Of a stretch of DNA of 23,881 bases, positions 8,592-17,052 are shown one piece after another. The position numbers were made by a program, and so were the translations under genes. This DNA is from DASWHD01 sp036393335 (GTDB lineage Bacteria; CG2-30-53-67; CG2-30-70-394): NCBI GenBank assembly GCA_036393335.1, contig DASWHD010000219.1, forward strand, positions 1 through 23,881. The letters are read 5' to 3'. How positions within the stretch are numbered: position 1 is the stretch's first letter; each line of letters starts with the position of its first letter. Under the pieces are notes generated by a model. The model did not search any database and was not told where the DNA came from. It worked only from the letters and a program-made list of their open reading frames with translations.

Positions 8592-9593
8592 CTACCCCTG
8601 CTCCGCGTACAGGTGGCAGCAGACTCGCTGGTTGCCGGGCAGGGTGTAGTTGGCCGGGACCTCGGTGGCGCAGTGGGGCATGGCCTCCGGGCAGCGGGGG
8701 TGGAAGGGGCAGCCGGGGGGCGGGTCGATGGGGCTGGGCACCTCGCCCTTGAGCGGGACGTGGTCGGTCCGGCGCGCCGGATCGGGGATGGGCTCGGCGG
8801 CCAGCAGGGCGCGGGTGTAGGGGTGGGCCGGCTGGGCGAAGAGCTGCTTGGCGGCCGCCTCCTCGACGATGCGGCCGAGGTACATCACCACGACGCGGTC
8901 GCTGATGTGGCGCACCACCGACAGGTTGTGGGAGATGAACAGATAGGTGAGGTGGAACTGCTGGCGCAGGTCGATGAGCAGGTTGAGCACCTGGGCCTGG
9001 ATGGAGACATCGAGGGCCGAGACCGGCTCGTCGGCAATAATCAGCCTAGGCTCGACGGCCAAGGCGCGAGCAACGCCGATGCGCTGGCGCTGGCCGCCGG
9101 AGAACTCGTGGGGGTAGCGGTCGAGGGCGGCCTGACTGAGTCCGACGATCTCCAACAGCTCCGCCACCCGGCTGCGCACCGCCGCCTTGGGCCGCAGGCG
9201 GTGGACGCGGATCGCCTCGCCCACCAGGTCGACCACGCGCATGCGCGGGTTCAGGGACGAGTAGGGGTCCTGAAAGACGTATTGCAGGTGGCGCCGGAAG
9301 CGCCGCAGGCGCTGCCCCTTGAGGCTGCGGAAGTCGACACCGTCGAAATGGATGGTGCCGGCGGTGGGCTCGATCAGGCGCAGGATGCAACGCCCGGCGG
9401 TCGACTTGCCGCAGCCGCTCTCTCCCACCATGCCGACGGTCTCACCCGCAGCGAGCCGTAGGTCGAGACCGTCCACCGCCCGCAGTCGCCGCCGTCCACG
9501 GCGCGGGCCGCGTACCTGGAACTCTTTGGTGAGGCCACGGACGTCGAGGAGCGATCCGTCGTCCCCCTTCCCGCTGGCGGCGGGAGGCGTCAT
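8592..9593 (-). CDS. Oligopeptide/dipeptide ABC transporter ATP-binding protein (OppF/DppF type)
   Basis: This is the ATPase subunit of a peptide-type importer, 333 residues. Seen in order: Walker A GESGCGKST (57-65), Q-loop YVFQDPYSSLNPRM, signature SGGQRQR (165-171), Walker B LIIADEP (184-190), and FISHNLSV with the switch His. The C-terminal oligopeptide extension has the Cys pattern CPFHPRCPEAMPHC. It is complete and of normal length. The neighbourhood is odd: no permease, substrate-binding protein or OppD partner adjoins it. Its ATG overlaps the cpoB stop (ATGA), so it seems translationally coupled to a tol-pal accessory gene. OppF subunits normally pair with OppD, so its partners must be elsewhere, or it is an orphan left by rearrangement. 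A second, truncated ATPase tail lies at 6825-6911. Confidence 0.93.
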   Translation of the reverse strand: MTPPAASGKGDDGSLLDVRGLTKEFQVRGPRRGRRRLRAVDGLDLRLAAGETVGMVGESGCGKSTAGRCILRLIEPTAGTIHFDGVDFRSLKGQRLRRFRRHLQYVFQDPYSSLNPRMRVVDLVGEAIRVHRLRPKAAVRSRVAELLEIVGLSQAALDRYPHEFSGGQRQRIGVARALAVEPRLIIADEPVSALDVSIQAQVLNLLIDLRQQFHLTYLFISHNLSVVRHISDRVVVMYLGRIVEEAAAKQLFAQPAHPYTRALLAAEPIPDPARRTDHVPLKGEVPSPIDPPPGCPFHPRCPEAMPHCATEVPANYTLPGNQRVCCHLYAEQG

Positions 9594-10597
9594 TTGCCCT
9601 CGGCTTTGTCCAGCTGCTCGCGGGCGACTTTCGCCTCCGGCGAATCCGGGAAGCGCTGGATCACCTGCTTGAAGGCCAGCCGGGCGTCCGCCAGGTTCTC
9701 ATTCCGATCGCCCTTCTCCGCGAGGGCCGCGAAGGCCATGCCGGTCTTGAGCAACGCGCCGGCCACCTTGTCCGAGGCGGGGAAGCGGATCAGCAGGTCA
9801 TCGAACTTGAGGATGGCGCTCTCGTACTGCGCCTCGGCGTAGTACCCCTCGCCGATCCAGTAGTAGGCGTTGTCCGTCAGGTCGGTGTGGGGGTTCGCCT
9901 TGACGAAGCCCTCCATCGCCTGGATCCCGGCCTTGCGGTCGCCATCGCGGATGGCCTTCAGGGCCGCCTCGTACGCCTGCTGCACGTCGGGTGCGGCCGT
10001 GGCCCCGGAGGTCTCCGGCGACTTCGGTTTGACCTCGGGCTTGGGCGCCGGCGTGGGTGTCGGTTTGGGCTTTGCCGCTGGTTTGGGCTCAGGGCGCTGG
10101 GCGAGCTGCCCCATCCGTTGCTCGAGGGCGGCGAGGCGCTGGTCCGCCGCCGGACCCTGCGCGGCGCGCGCCTGCTGGAGTTGGCGGCTCACGTCCTGAA
10201 CCGCAAGCTCCAGGGCCGCGACCCGTTCCTGGAGCTGTACGACCTGCTGCTGGCTGGTCGTGCCGCCGTGGACCGCCTCTTCGGACGCCGCCTGTACGCC
10301 GCGCATCTGCTTGTTGACCTCGCCGAGCTGCAGCTCGATTTCCACCATGCGGTCGGCGAGCCGCTGCTGGTTGCGCTGCTGCTGCGCCTCGATGTTGCGG
10401 ATCTGGGCGGCGGTCTCGGGGCTCGCGACCTGACTGCGCAGGGTGCGGACCTGGTCCTGGAGCCCCTTGATGTCCTGGCGCATCCAGACCACCTCCTGGG
10501 GCGGCGTCAGAGCACACCCCAGGAGTAGGCCGAGGCCGGCGACGAGTGCCGGGCGGCGGAAGGAAATCAGCAAGAGTGATTGGCTGGCGCGAACCAT
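9590..10597 (-). CDS. cpoB: Tol-Pal system protein CpoB (YbgF)-like
   Basis: CpoB is a periplasmic TPR protein that in E. coli coordinates outer-membrane constriction with septal murein synthesis. The product from the ATG at 10597 has 335 residues and begins MVRASQSLLLISFRR with a lipobox-like LLLGC, so it may be a lipoprotein rather than the soluble form. A Gln-rich coiled coil (about residues 40-170) is followed by a Pro/Lys-rich linker (KPAAKPKPTPTPAPKPEVK) and a C-terminal TPR module (AYYWIGEGYYAEAQYESAI; RFPDSPEAKVAREQLDK) typical of the family. An upstream frame to 10675 would overlap pal and push back the signal, so it is rejected. The coiled coil is longer than in E. coli CpoB (about 263 residues in all). 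It follows pal directly and overlaps the OppF-like gene by 4 bp. Confidence 0.88.
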   Translation of the reverse strand: MVRASQSLLLISFRRPALVAGLGLLLGCALTPPQEVVWMRQDIKGLQDQVRTLRSQVASPETAAQIRNIEAQQQRNQQRLADRMVEIELQLGEVNKQMRGVQAASEEAVHGGTTSQQQVVQLQERVAALELAVQDVSRQLQQARAAQGPAADQRLAALEQRMGQLAQRPEPKPAAKPKPTPTPAPKPEVKPKSPETSGATAAPDVQQAYEAALKAIRDGDRKAGIQAMEGFVKANPHTDLTDNAYYWIGEGYYAEAQYESAILKFDDLLIRFPASDKVAGALLKTGMAFAALAEKGDRNENLADARLAFKQVIQRFPDSPEAKVAREQLDKAEGK

Positions 10598-10635
10598 TGT
10601 GCCAGCGGCCGCGGACCGCGTGAGGCGCCGTCCGA

Positions 10636-11220
10636 TTAGCGGGTGACGAAGTGGCCGCGGCGGTTCTGGGCCCACGCCGCCTCGTCGTGACCCATCGCGA
10701 ACGGCCGTTCTTCACCGTAGCTGATCGTGGAGAGCCGCGCCGGATCCACGCCCAGGGAGACCAGGTAGTCCTTCACGGCCCGTGCCCGACGATCGCCGAG
10801 GGCGAGGTTGTACTCGGCCGAGCCGCGCTCGTCACAGTGGCCCTCGATCTGGTAGCTGCCGCCCATGCTGCTCATCATGTTGGCGTTGTTTGCCAGGGTG
10901 ACGCGCGCGGCGGAGGTCAGGTCGGAGGAGTCGAAGGCAAAGAACACGTCCTCGATGCCGGCGGCGCCGGCCGTCGCCGACGGCTCGCCTGGGGGACCGC
11001 CCAGGTCGCCGGCGCCCATCTCGGACCCGGCCATGCCGCCCTCGAGATCCGCCTCACCCATGCCGCCCGGGGTGACCGCGAAGAGCTCGCCCTCGTCCAT
11101 CTTCGAGGAGACGTCCGGAGGCGTCGTGAGCTCGTCGTCGCGGATGTTCTTCTTGCAGCCGGTGAGGGCAAGGGCAACCACACCAGCAATGAGGAGCGTG
11201 GTGAGGGTACGGGGCTTCAT
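10636..11220 (-). CDS. pal: Peptidoglycan-associated lipoprotein Pal
   Basis: Pal anchors the outer membrane to peptidoglycan and works with TolB in cell constriction. The product has 194 residues with signal MKPRTLTTLLIAGVVALALT and lipobox LTGC (Cys22). The C-terminal OmpA-like domain has VFFAFDSSDL, the DAP-binding region IEGHCDERGSAEYN, LGDRRARAVKDYL and ISYGEERP. Between the two lies a Gly/Met-rich linker (GGMGEADLEGGMAGSEMGAG) with no known function. The ATG at 11220 is preferred over an upstream TTG at 11235; GGAGAAG precedes it. The usual tolQRAB genes are not upstream: mpl is, so the tol-pal cluster is split here. Confidence 0.95.
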   Translation of the reverse strand: MKPRTLTTLLIAGVVALALTGCKKNIRDDELTTPPDVSSKMDEGELFAVTPGGMGEADLEGGMAGSEMGAGDLGGPPGEPSATAGAAGIEDVFFAFDSSDLTSAARVTLANNANMMSSMGGSYQIEGHCDERGSAEYNLALGDRRARAVKDYLVSLGVDPARLSTISYGEERPFAMGHDEAAWAQNRRGHFVTR

Positions 11221-11334
11221 CGTGTTCTTCTCCAAGGGGATCGAGGGAGGGATCCGTTATCCGCGACGTCTGCGCGGAAGCGGATGTAGGGTGGGTTCTC
11301 GGGGCAGAGACGCTAGCGATGGTCGTACACGACT

Positions 11335-12795
11335 TCAAGCGGTTTTTTCGCTGCCGCCCCGTGCCAGGCGACCCACCAGGCGCCCGATCAGCCCCTCGAA
11401 TCCCCCACTTGACATCACCGAAACTACGTCTCCGGGACGGACCTCGGTGTCGAGGTGCGCAAGCAGATCGTCCAGGTCCGTGGCGGCGTAAGCGATGGTG
11501 CCGGCGGCGACGAGATCTGCGGCCAGCACCCGCGGCTCGATCAACTCCTCCGCGCTCAGGCGATGGCTACGCAGGATCGGCGGCAGGGCGACGCGGTCTG
11601 CATGTCCCAGGGCAGCCCGATAGTCGTCGTGAAAGATGCGGCGGATCGCCGAGTTGGAGCGGAACTCGAAGACCGCCCACAGCCGTCGCTCGGCGTAGCG
11701 GGTGCGCAGGGCGTCGAGGGTGGCCGCGACGGCCGTGGGGTGATGGGCGAAGTCGTCGATCACCGTCACACCGTCGACCTCCGCCACCATCTCCTGGCGA
11801 CGGCGAACGCCGCCGAAGCACGCCAAACCATCGCGCAGGCCCACCGACTCGGCGCCCAACAGGCGGCACGTGGTGAGCGCGGCGACGGCATTGGTCAGGT
11901 TGTGGTGGCCACACATCGGCAGGTAGAAGGTACGCGGGCCATCGCCGTTCAGGGTGAGGTCGAATCGCTGCGCCTGCCCGTCCCACGCGGAGGTGGACGG
12001 GCGAACCTGCGCCGCCGCGCCGAGGCCATACCAGGTGACCGGGCAGGCAGGGGGATGGCGCCGGATGAGATCGCCCACCCCCGCGTCGTCCGCGCATGCC
12101 ACCAGGTGACCGTCGGCCGGCAGCAGGGCGAGGAAGGTCGCGAAGCTGGCGCGGACCGCATCCAGGTCGCGGAAGATGTCCGCGTGGTCGAACTCGATGC
12201 TCGTGAGGATGGCCACGCGCGGCCGGTAGTGCAGGAACTTGGAGCCCTTGTCGAAGTACGCGGTGTCGTACTCATCACCCTCGATGACGAACGGCGCGCC
12301 GCCGCCCAGGTGGGCTGGGCCGGGCAGTCCGAGGGGAATGCCGCCGATCAGCCAGCCGGGATCGAGCCCGGCGTGGCGCAGCAGGTGGGTGACCATGGTG
12401 GTGGTCGTGGTCTTGCCGTGGGTGCCCGCCACCACTACCGGTAACCGCCCGGGAAGCACCCAGTGCTCCAGAGCGGCGGGGAAGGATGTGACTGCCAACC
12501 CCAGGGCCTCGGCGGCCACCGCCTCCGGGTTGTCGCGGGAGAGGGCGTTGCCGATCACGACCCAGTCCGGCCGGTCCGCCAGGTGCGCGGCGCGGTAGCC
12601 CTCCAGGATCGGGACGGCGCGCTCCGCGAGGAAGGTGCTCATCGGCGGGTACACATGGTTGTCGGACCCGCGCACCTGGATGCCCATGGTGCTCAGCAAC
12701 GAGGCGAGAGCGCCCGTACCGGTCCCGCAGATGCCACTGACGTGGACCCGTGTGGTCGGGGAAATGGGTCGCATGTCCGTCGTCGGATCCATCAT
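11335..12795 (-). CDS. mpl: UDP-N-acetylmuramate:L-alanyl-gamma-D-glutamyl-meso-diaminopimelate ligase
   Basis: Mpl reattaches recycled murein tripeptide to UDP-MurNAc in the cytoplasm, a step of cell-wall recycling. The product has 486 residues. It shows the Mur-ligase N-terminal fold (VHVSGICGTGTGALA), the ATP-binding loop GTHGKTTTT (124-132), IEGDEYDTAYFDK and SIEFDHADIF, which are Mpl/MurC-type landmarks. The C-terminal domain includes VIDDFAHHPTAV and FEFRSNSAIRR. The length is close to E. coli Mpl (457) with some extra residues. The start could be 12795, 12792 or 12774; none has a strong ribosome binding site, and the last is closest to the conserved domain. It is transcribed away from a secreted amidase gene that could generate murein fragments, a plausible functional pairing. 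Confidence 0.95.
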   Translation of the reverse strand: MMDPTTDMRPISPTTRVHVSGICGTGTGALASLLSTMGIQVRGSDNHVYPPMSTFLAERAVPILEGYRAAHLADRPDWVVIGNALSRDNPEAVAAEALGLAVTSFPAALEHWVLPGRLPVVVAGTHGKTTTTTMVTHLLRHAGLDPGWLIGGIPLGLPGPAHLGGGAPFVIEGDEYDTAYFDKGSKFLHYRPRVAILTSIEFDHADIFRDLDAVRASFATFLALLPADGHLVACADDAGVGDLIRRHPPACPVTWYGLGAAAQVRPSTSAWDGQAQRFDLTLNGDGPRTFYLPMCGHHNLTNAVAALTTCRLLGAESVGLRDGLACFGGVRRRQEMVAEVDGVTVIDDFAHHPTAVAATLDALRTRYAERRLWAVFEFRSNSAIRRIFHDDYRAALGHADRVALPPILRSHRLSAEELIEPRVLAADLVAAGTIAYAATDLDDLLAHLDTEVRPGDVVSVMSSGGFEGLIGRLVGRLARGGSEKTA

Positions 12796-12866
12796 GGGCG
12801 TACCCGAAGAAAACTCATCATTCGTTATCTGTACCCTTCCGACAAGACGCAGATGACGAGAAACCG

Positions 12867-12895
12867 TTGCATTTCATCCACACCTTTACGATAGT
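12867..12895 (+). promoter_or_regulatory. Possible promoter for the amidase gene
   Basis: TTGCAT (12867-12872) and GATAGT (12890-12895) are separated by 17 bp in the divergent mpl/amidase gap. Both boxes are only partial matches to sigma-70 consensus, but the gap is visibly more AT-rich than the coding sequence around it. Confidence 0.25.
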
Positions 12896-12988
12896 GAAAA
12901 GTCACATTCCCGGGCAGAATTTCTTTTGCCCTTCCGCACCCCCTCCAACCGGCTCCTGCCGGTCCTCTGTCGGCTCCCCTCCATCCCC

Positions 12989-14059
12989 ATGAATGGCTGT
13001 CTGACCAACGCCGCGCGCGCGCGATCGTTGGTGTGCGCAGCGATCATCGTATGCGTGATCGCCGCGCTCCTTGAGCCTGCGCCGGTGATGGCCGCGAGCG
13101 GCATCACCGACTACCAGGACAAGTTGCCGCAGCGTTTTCGCAAGGTACGCCGCAAAGCGACACGCTTTATCGTCATCCACTCGACCGAGTCCGGTCATTC
13201 GAGTGCCCTGCACACCATCTCGAAGGGAGGGCTGGCGAATTATGTGGTGGCGCGCGACGGCAAAATCTATCGCATGCTGCATCACCCGTATCGGGCCAAC
13301 CACGCCGGGCTCTCCATGTGGGACGGGCTTACCAATCTGAGCAACTACTCGGTGGGGTTAGAGCTAGTCGGATACTCGGACAAACCGTTCACCGATGCCC
13401 AGTACCGGTCGTTACGCTGGCTGCTGGAGGAGCTTCAGCGTATCTACCGAATTCCGGACGAACGGGTGTTAGAGCACTATCGCGTTGCCTACGCGCCGGC
13501 GAACCCGTGGATCAAACGACCGCACCGCGGGCGCAAACGTGATCCCGGCGTGACCAACTTCAGCCGGCCGCTGGCCGGGCTGACCAACCCGGAGCCGCAG
13601 CACGATCCCGACGTGGCGGCCGGCAGGCTGCTCGCCGACCCGGAGGTGTTGGTGGCGCAAGCCGCCTGGAAACGCTCCGGGCAGCCGGCACAGGCGGCTG
13701 GCTCGCGTGTGGTGGCGATCGGCCCGTTGCAGAGCGCCTGGGAGGTGGCCGGGGCCCAATACAACCGCGCGACCACGGTCTACACCTTCCCCGATGGCAC
13801 GCGGATGCGCGGCGACCAGGTGCGCAACTGGTCGCGGATTCCTTCTGGAACCCGGGTGAGCATCGGCCAGAGCTCACCGACCCAGACCCATGTGGTAACC
13901 GCGACGCGCACGCCGTGGCAGATCGCGCAGGATGACTACAACAGCGCGCGTACCCGCTACACCTTCCCGGACGGCCAGACTCTGCGCGGAGATCAGATCA
14001 AGGACTGGAGCCGTATCCCGCCGGGAACCAAGGTGGTGTTGGCGAGCTCCAACTCATAG
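12989..14059 (+). CDS. Exported N-acetylmuramoyl-L-alanine amidase with tandem C-terminal repeat domain
   Basis: A zinc amidase of the Amidase_2/PGRP fold that cleaves between MurNAc and the stem peptide. It has 356 residues. The N-terminus carries a long signal or anchor (LVCAAIIVCVIAALLEPAPVMA). Family landmarks: FIVIHSTE (His64), NHAG (104-107), NYSVGLELVG, His163 in LEHYR and Asp185 in KRDPG, in keeping with the zinc-ligand pattern. After the catalytic domain come two ~45-residue repeats (about 241-294 and 302-351) sharing YN.A.T.YTFPDG...RGDQ...WSRIP.GT.V. I do not recognise this repeat as a named family; a wall-binding role is inference. The ATG at 12989 is preferred over TTG at 12926, although neither has a good ribosome binding site. 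It is convergent with the antiporter gene, whose last 6 bp overlap it. Confidence 0.9.
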   Translation: MNGCLTNAARARSLVCAAIIVCVIAALLEPAPVMAASGITDYQDKLPQRFRKVRRKATRFIVIHSTESGHSSALHTISKGGLANYVVARDGKIYRMLHHPYRANHAGLSMWDGLTNLSNYSVGLELVGYSDKPFTDAQYRSLRWLLEELQRIYRIPDERVLEHYRVAYAPANPWIKRPHRGRKRDPGVTNFSRPLAGLTNPEPQHDPDVAAGRLLADPEVLVAQAAWKRSGQPAQAAGSRVVAIGPLQSAWEVAGAQYNRATTVYTFPDGTRMRGDQVRNWSRIPSGTRVSIGQSSPTQTHVVTATRTPWQIAQDDYNSARTRYTFPDGQTLRGDQIKDWSRIPPGTKVVLASSNS

Positions 14060-15001
14060 CGCAGTCGACAGGCCGATCACGATGGCGTAGGCGGTGAGGA
14101 GACCGCCCGCCTCCCATCGGCTGAGGGTGTGGCCGGAACGAAGGGTTGGCCACAGGAGCCCGGTCAGGACCAGGAGCGCCGGCACCTGGATACGCAACAA
14201 CTCCGGACTCATTGGGATCGGCGTGATAATGGCTACAGGGCCGAGGACGGCGAGGAGGTTGAACAGGTTACTGCCGACCACGTTGCCCACGGCGATGTCC
14301 GGCTCCTCGCGGAGTACCGCGACCACGCTTGTGGCCAGCTCGGGTAACGAAGTGCCGATCGCCACCAGGGTGAGGCCGATGATCAGCTCGGAGATGCCCA
14401 AACCGCGCGCGATGGCCACCGCCGACTCCACCAACAGGTACCCGCCGATCAGCAGCAGAAGGAGCCCGGCCGCGACGAGGAGCAAGTCGCGCCCCGCCTT
14501 GTTAGTCGCACCGAACTCGTGGGCGAACTCGGCGACCACCGGCGGCGGCTCCCTGCGGGCAGCGCGGATATTGAACGCGGTGAGGGCGCACAATATGGCC
14601 ACCAAGACGCCCCCCTCCACGCGGTTGAACCGGCCGTCGTACGCCATGGCTGCGAACACCACGGTGCTGGCCATCAGCGCGGGTACCTCGATCCTGAGGA
14701 GGCGCAGCGAGACTGGTAGCGGACGGACCAAGCCCGCGACGCCGAGGATGATACCGATGTTGGCCAGGTTAGAGCCGACCACGTTACCTATGGCGATGTC
14801 CGGATTGCCGCGCCATGCGGCGCCGATGCTGACCACGAATTCCGGTGCCGACGTGCCGATCGCCACCACCGTCAGTCCCACGACGACGGGCGATACGCCC
14901 AGCGCGCGGGCGAGGCGGGCGCCGCCGCGAACCACCATCTCCGCCCCGGCGACGAGGCCGACGAAGCCGGCAGCGGCGAGGAGGAGAGTCAGCGACAGCA
15001 C
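14054..15001 (-). CDS. Calcium/sodium antiporter (YrbG-type CaCA family)
   Basis: This inner-membrane cation/Ca2+ exchanger has 315 residues and about ten hydrophobic segments. The two alpha-repeats that define the family are clear: GLTVVAIGTSAPEFVVS with GNPDIAIGNVVGSNLANI in the first half, and GLTLVAIGTSLPELATS with EPDIAVGNVVGSNLFNL in the second. The gene starts with GTG at 15001 and no clear ribosome binding site is seen; no other start is suitable because the first helix begins at once. Its stop overlaps the amidase gene end by 6 bp on the opposite strand. It is otherwise isolated, without the kdsD/lpt genes that follow yrbG in E. coli. Confidence 0.93.
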   Translation of the reverse strand: MLSLTLLLAAAGFVGLVAGAEMVVRGGARLARALGVSPVVVGLTVVAIGTSAPEFVVSIGAAWRGNPDIAIGNVVGSNLANIGIILGVAGLVRPLPVSLRLLRIEVPALMASTVVFAAMAYDGRFNRVEGGVLVAILCALTAFNIRAARREPPPVVAEFAHEFGATNKAGRDLLLVAAGLLLLLIGGYLLVESAVAIARGLGISELIIGLTLVAIGTSLPELATSVVAVLREEPDIAVGNVVGSNLFNLLAVLGPVAIITPIPMSPELLRIQVPALLVLTGLLWPTLRSGHTLSRWEAGGLLTAYAIVIGLSTAL

Positions 15002-15776
15002 GGCGGTTCGGTCAAACGAAGGCGCGCAGCCTGCCGGGCGACGAGCGCCAGGTGCAAGAGGTCAGGTCGCGACGATCCCTGGTGAGAAACGCGGGCTAGT
15101 GGCGTGAGGACGTGCGGGTGCGATCGTCGCACATGCTGCGGTGAGATTGCAGGCGAGGTTTGAGCTATCCTGTGGTGAGGCGATAAAGTGAGGGAATTGG
15201 TGATCGGTCGATCCGTAGCGCACGCTGAGGGGTGGCGATCGGGGTAGGAAGATCACCTTACTAACGGCGGGTGGCACCAACCGCCGAGCAGCGCAGACAA
15301 GGGGCGTGGGAGGACTTGTCCTAATCGTCGGAACGAGGCACTCTTTGAAAATCAAAGTCCAGGACGTCGTGTCCACCATCGATTACCGACAGATGGAGAG
15401 CACGAGTCAGGAGGACGGTTTGGGTGCTCATCGGGGTGTGGGCACCAGGCGTTGGTGGCTGAGGACCAAGCCGCATGTAGCTCCGATGACCCGTTGGGTT
15501 TGGCTGCGTGCGTTGGATATGTAAGGGTAGTTCGCAACCTGTCCGGCCGCTTCCCGGTGGAACGAGTGGGTCGAGGGAACCGGTGACGGAGGCTCGGCGC
15601 AGGTCAACAGCATAGCTCGTAGCGTTTCGGCTCCCACGCCCACTCCCCGTACGATCTAACAAGAACACGGGTCGCGGCGCACGCCCGAGATCGATCGACA
15701 ATTTCCTCCCCGTCGGGGGCTGCGATTGTCTCCGCTCAGCAGAAGGAGACCGACTCAAGTTGTCAGGAGAACTGTT
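15002..15776. other. 775-bp gap upstream of the rho-like gene, no convincing gene
   Basis: Open frames here (for example 15062-15379 and 15321-15758 on the minus strand) show no recognisable family and overlap each other. Visible structures: a perfect stem CTTTGA-AAA-TCAAAG (15343-15357), the palindrome GGACTTGTCC (15312-15321), and GGCGG...CCGCC (15266-15285). The stretch could be a long leader of the rho-like gene, since rho has an autoregulated leader in E. coli, or decayed sequence. No tRNA or known riboswitch was recognised. Confidence 0.5.
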
Positions 15777-16979
15777 TTGGATATCGAGAGAGAAGAGGAT
15801 CAGGACGAGGGCTTGACTGCGGAGGCCATGGATCAGGGGACGGACACCAAGTCCGGGGAGGTTAAGTCCGGGGTCTTGGAGCTCACGCGCAAAGGGCGGG
15901 GTGTGTTGCGTCTACGCACCACCGGGTTCAAACGGTCGCAGCAAGACCCGGCGGTCTCCCATGGGGCGATCAGCCGGTTCAATCTGCGGCCCGGCAACTG
16001 GATCGAAGGGATCGTCGACCGTGGCAAGGGAGGAATCTGGCAGGTCAAGAAGGTCCTTGCGGTCAACGGCCTCACTCCGGAGGAGTGGTCACTGGTCCCC
16101 GAGTACAGCGATCGCGACGCCTTGACGCCCGATGACCGGTACGTGCTGGAGACCGGTCCCGAGGACTACTCGATGCGGGTGATCGATCTGATCTGCCCGA
16201 TCGGCAAGGGAACGCGAGGTCTCATCGTCGCCACACCCCGTTCCGGGAAGACCGTCTTGTTGCAGCAGATGGCCCGGTCGATCGCCACCAATTACCCGCA
16301 GGCGCGGGTGATCGCGTTGCTGGTCGACGAGCGGCCGGAGGAGGTGACCGACTTCCGGCGTAAGCTCGGCGACGTCGCCGAGGTGTACGCCTCGGCCAAT
16401 GATGGCGACATCGGCGACCACACGCGGATCTCCCAGCTTGCCATGGCCTATGCGCATCGCTGGCTCGAGGTGGGAGAGGATGTGGTGGTTCTGCTCGACT
16501 CCCTCACTCGCCTCGGGCGCGCCTTCAACGTCGGCACCAAGGGCTCTGGCCGTACCATGAGTGGCGGCATGGACGCACGCGGGATGGAGATCCCGCGCAA
16601 GATCTTCGGCTCCGCACGCAAGCTCGAGCCGAAGGGATCGCTGACGATCATGGCGACGTGCCTCATCGAGACCGGGTCGCGCATGGACGAGGTGATCTTC
16701 CACGAGTTCCGCGGCACGGGAAACATGGAGCTGATGCTCGATCGCCGCCTCTCGGACATGCGGGTCTACCCGGCGATCAACATCTCCATGAGCGGTACCC
16801 GCAACGAGGAACGGCTGTTCCCCGAAGATGTCCTGCGTGCCCACCACGCGATTCGCCGCCACCTCACCAAGATGCAGCCGGTGGAGGCAATGGAGTCGAT
16901 GCTCAAGGCCCTGGAGGAGCACAAGAGCAACAAGACCTTGCTCGGCAAGATGCTGCTCGTCGCCAACGCCGAGTCGTAA
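15777..16979 (+). CDS. rho: Divergent Rho-type transcription termination factor
   Basis: Rho is a hexameric RNA-dependent ATPase that ends transcription. The 400-residue product has the RecA-like core: P-loop VATPRSGKT (151-159), catalytic LLVDERPEEVTDFRR, Walker B VVVLLDSLTRLGRAFN, Q-loop GSGRTMSGGMDARG, R-loop region and arginine-finger segment SGTRNEERL. Two points differ from E. coli Rho (419 aa). The N-terminal helical Rho_N domain is missing, replaced by about 35 acidic residues (DIEREEDQDEGLTAEAMDQG). The RNP1-like GFGFLR of the primary RNA-binding site reads GRGVLR (40-45), losing both aromatic residues. The TTG start at 15777 has AGGAG 7 bp upstream and beats the TTG at 15726. It could be the only rho or a paralogue; this window cannot decide. 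It is monocistronic and convergent with der. Confidence 0.9.
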   Translation: MDIEREEDQDEGLTAEAMDQGTDTKSGEVKSGVLELTRKGRGVLRLRTTGFKRSQQDPAVSHGAISRFNLRPGNWIEGIVDRGKGGIWQVKKVLAVNGLTPEEWSLVPEYSDRDALTPDDRYVLETGPEDYSMRVIDLICPIGKGTRGLIVATPRSGKTVLLQQMARSIATNYPQARVIALLVDERPEEVTDFRRKLGDVAEVYASANDGDIGDHTRISQLAMAYAHRWLEVGEDVVVLLDSLTRLGRAFNVGTKGSGRTMSGGMDARGMEIPRKIFGSARKLEPKGSLTIMATCLIETGSRMDEVIFHEFRGTGNMELMLDRRLSDMRVYPAINISMSGTRNEERLFPEDVLRAHHAIRRHLTKMQPVEAMESMLKALEEHKSNKTLLGKMLLVANAES

Positions 16980-16983
16980 GGGG

Positions 16984-17018
16984 AGCTGTCAGCTCTTAGC
17001 GCTCAGCTTCCAGCTTGT
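16984..17018. repeat. Degenerate 7-bp tandem repeat (AGCTNNN)
   Basis: Five consecutive heptamers each start with AGC: AGCTGTC, AGCTCTT, AGCGCTC, AGCTTCC, AGCTTGT. It lies directly after the rho-like stop codon in the convergent rho/der gap. No convincing intrinsic terminator is visible in that 85-bp gap. Confidence 0.65.
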
Positions 17019-17052
17019 AGAGACGGCTTCGCCGGCCCTCCTCTGGCAGGCG

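Noticed and set aside
15078..15104. Short similarity between this site and 23697-23727 (TGGTGA.AAA..CGGGCTAG)
   Set aside because: It looks like the end of an insertion sequence, but a match of 17 in 20 positions could occur by chance in 24 kb and no transposase remnant is present near either copy.
15062..15758. Two overlapping minus-strand open frames upstream of the rho-like gene
   Set aside because: No family, no ribosome binding site judged good, and low-complexity composition; not enough to call a gene.
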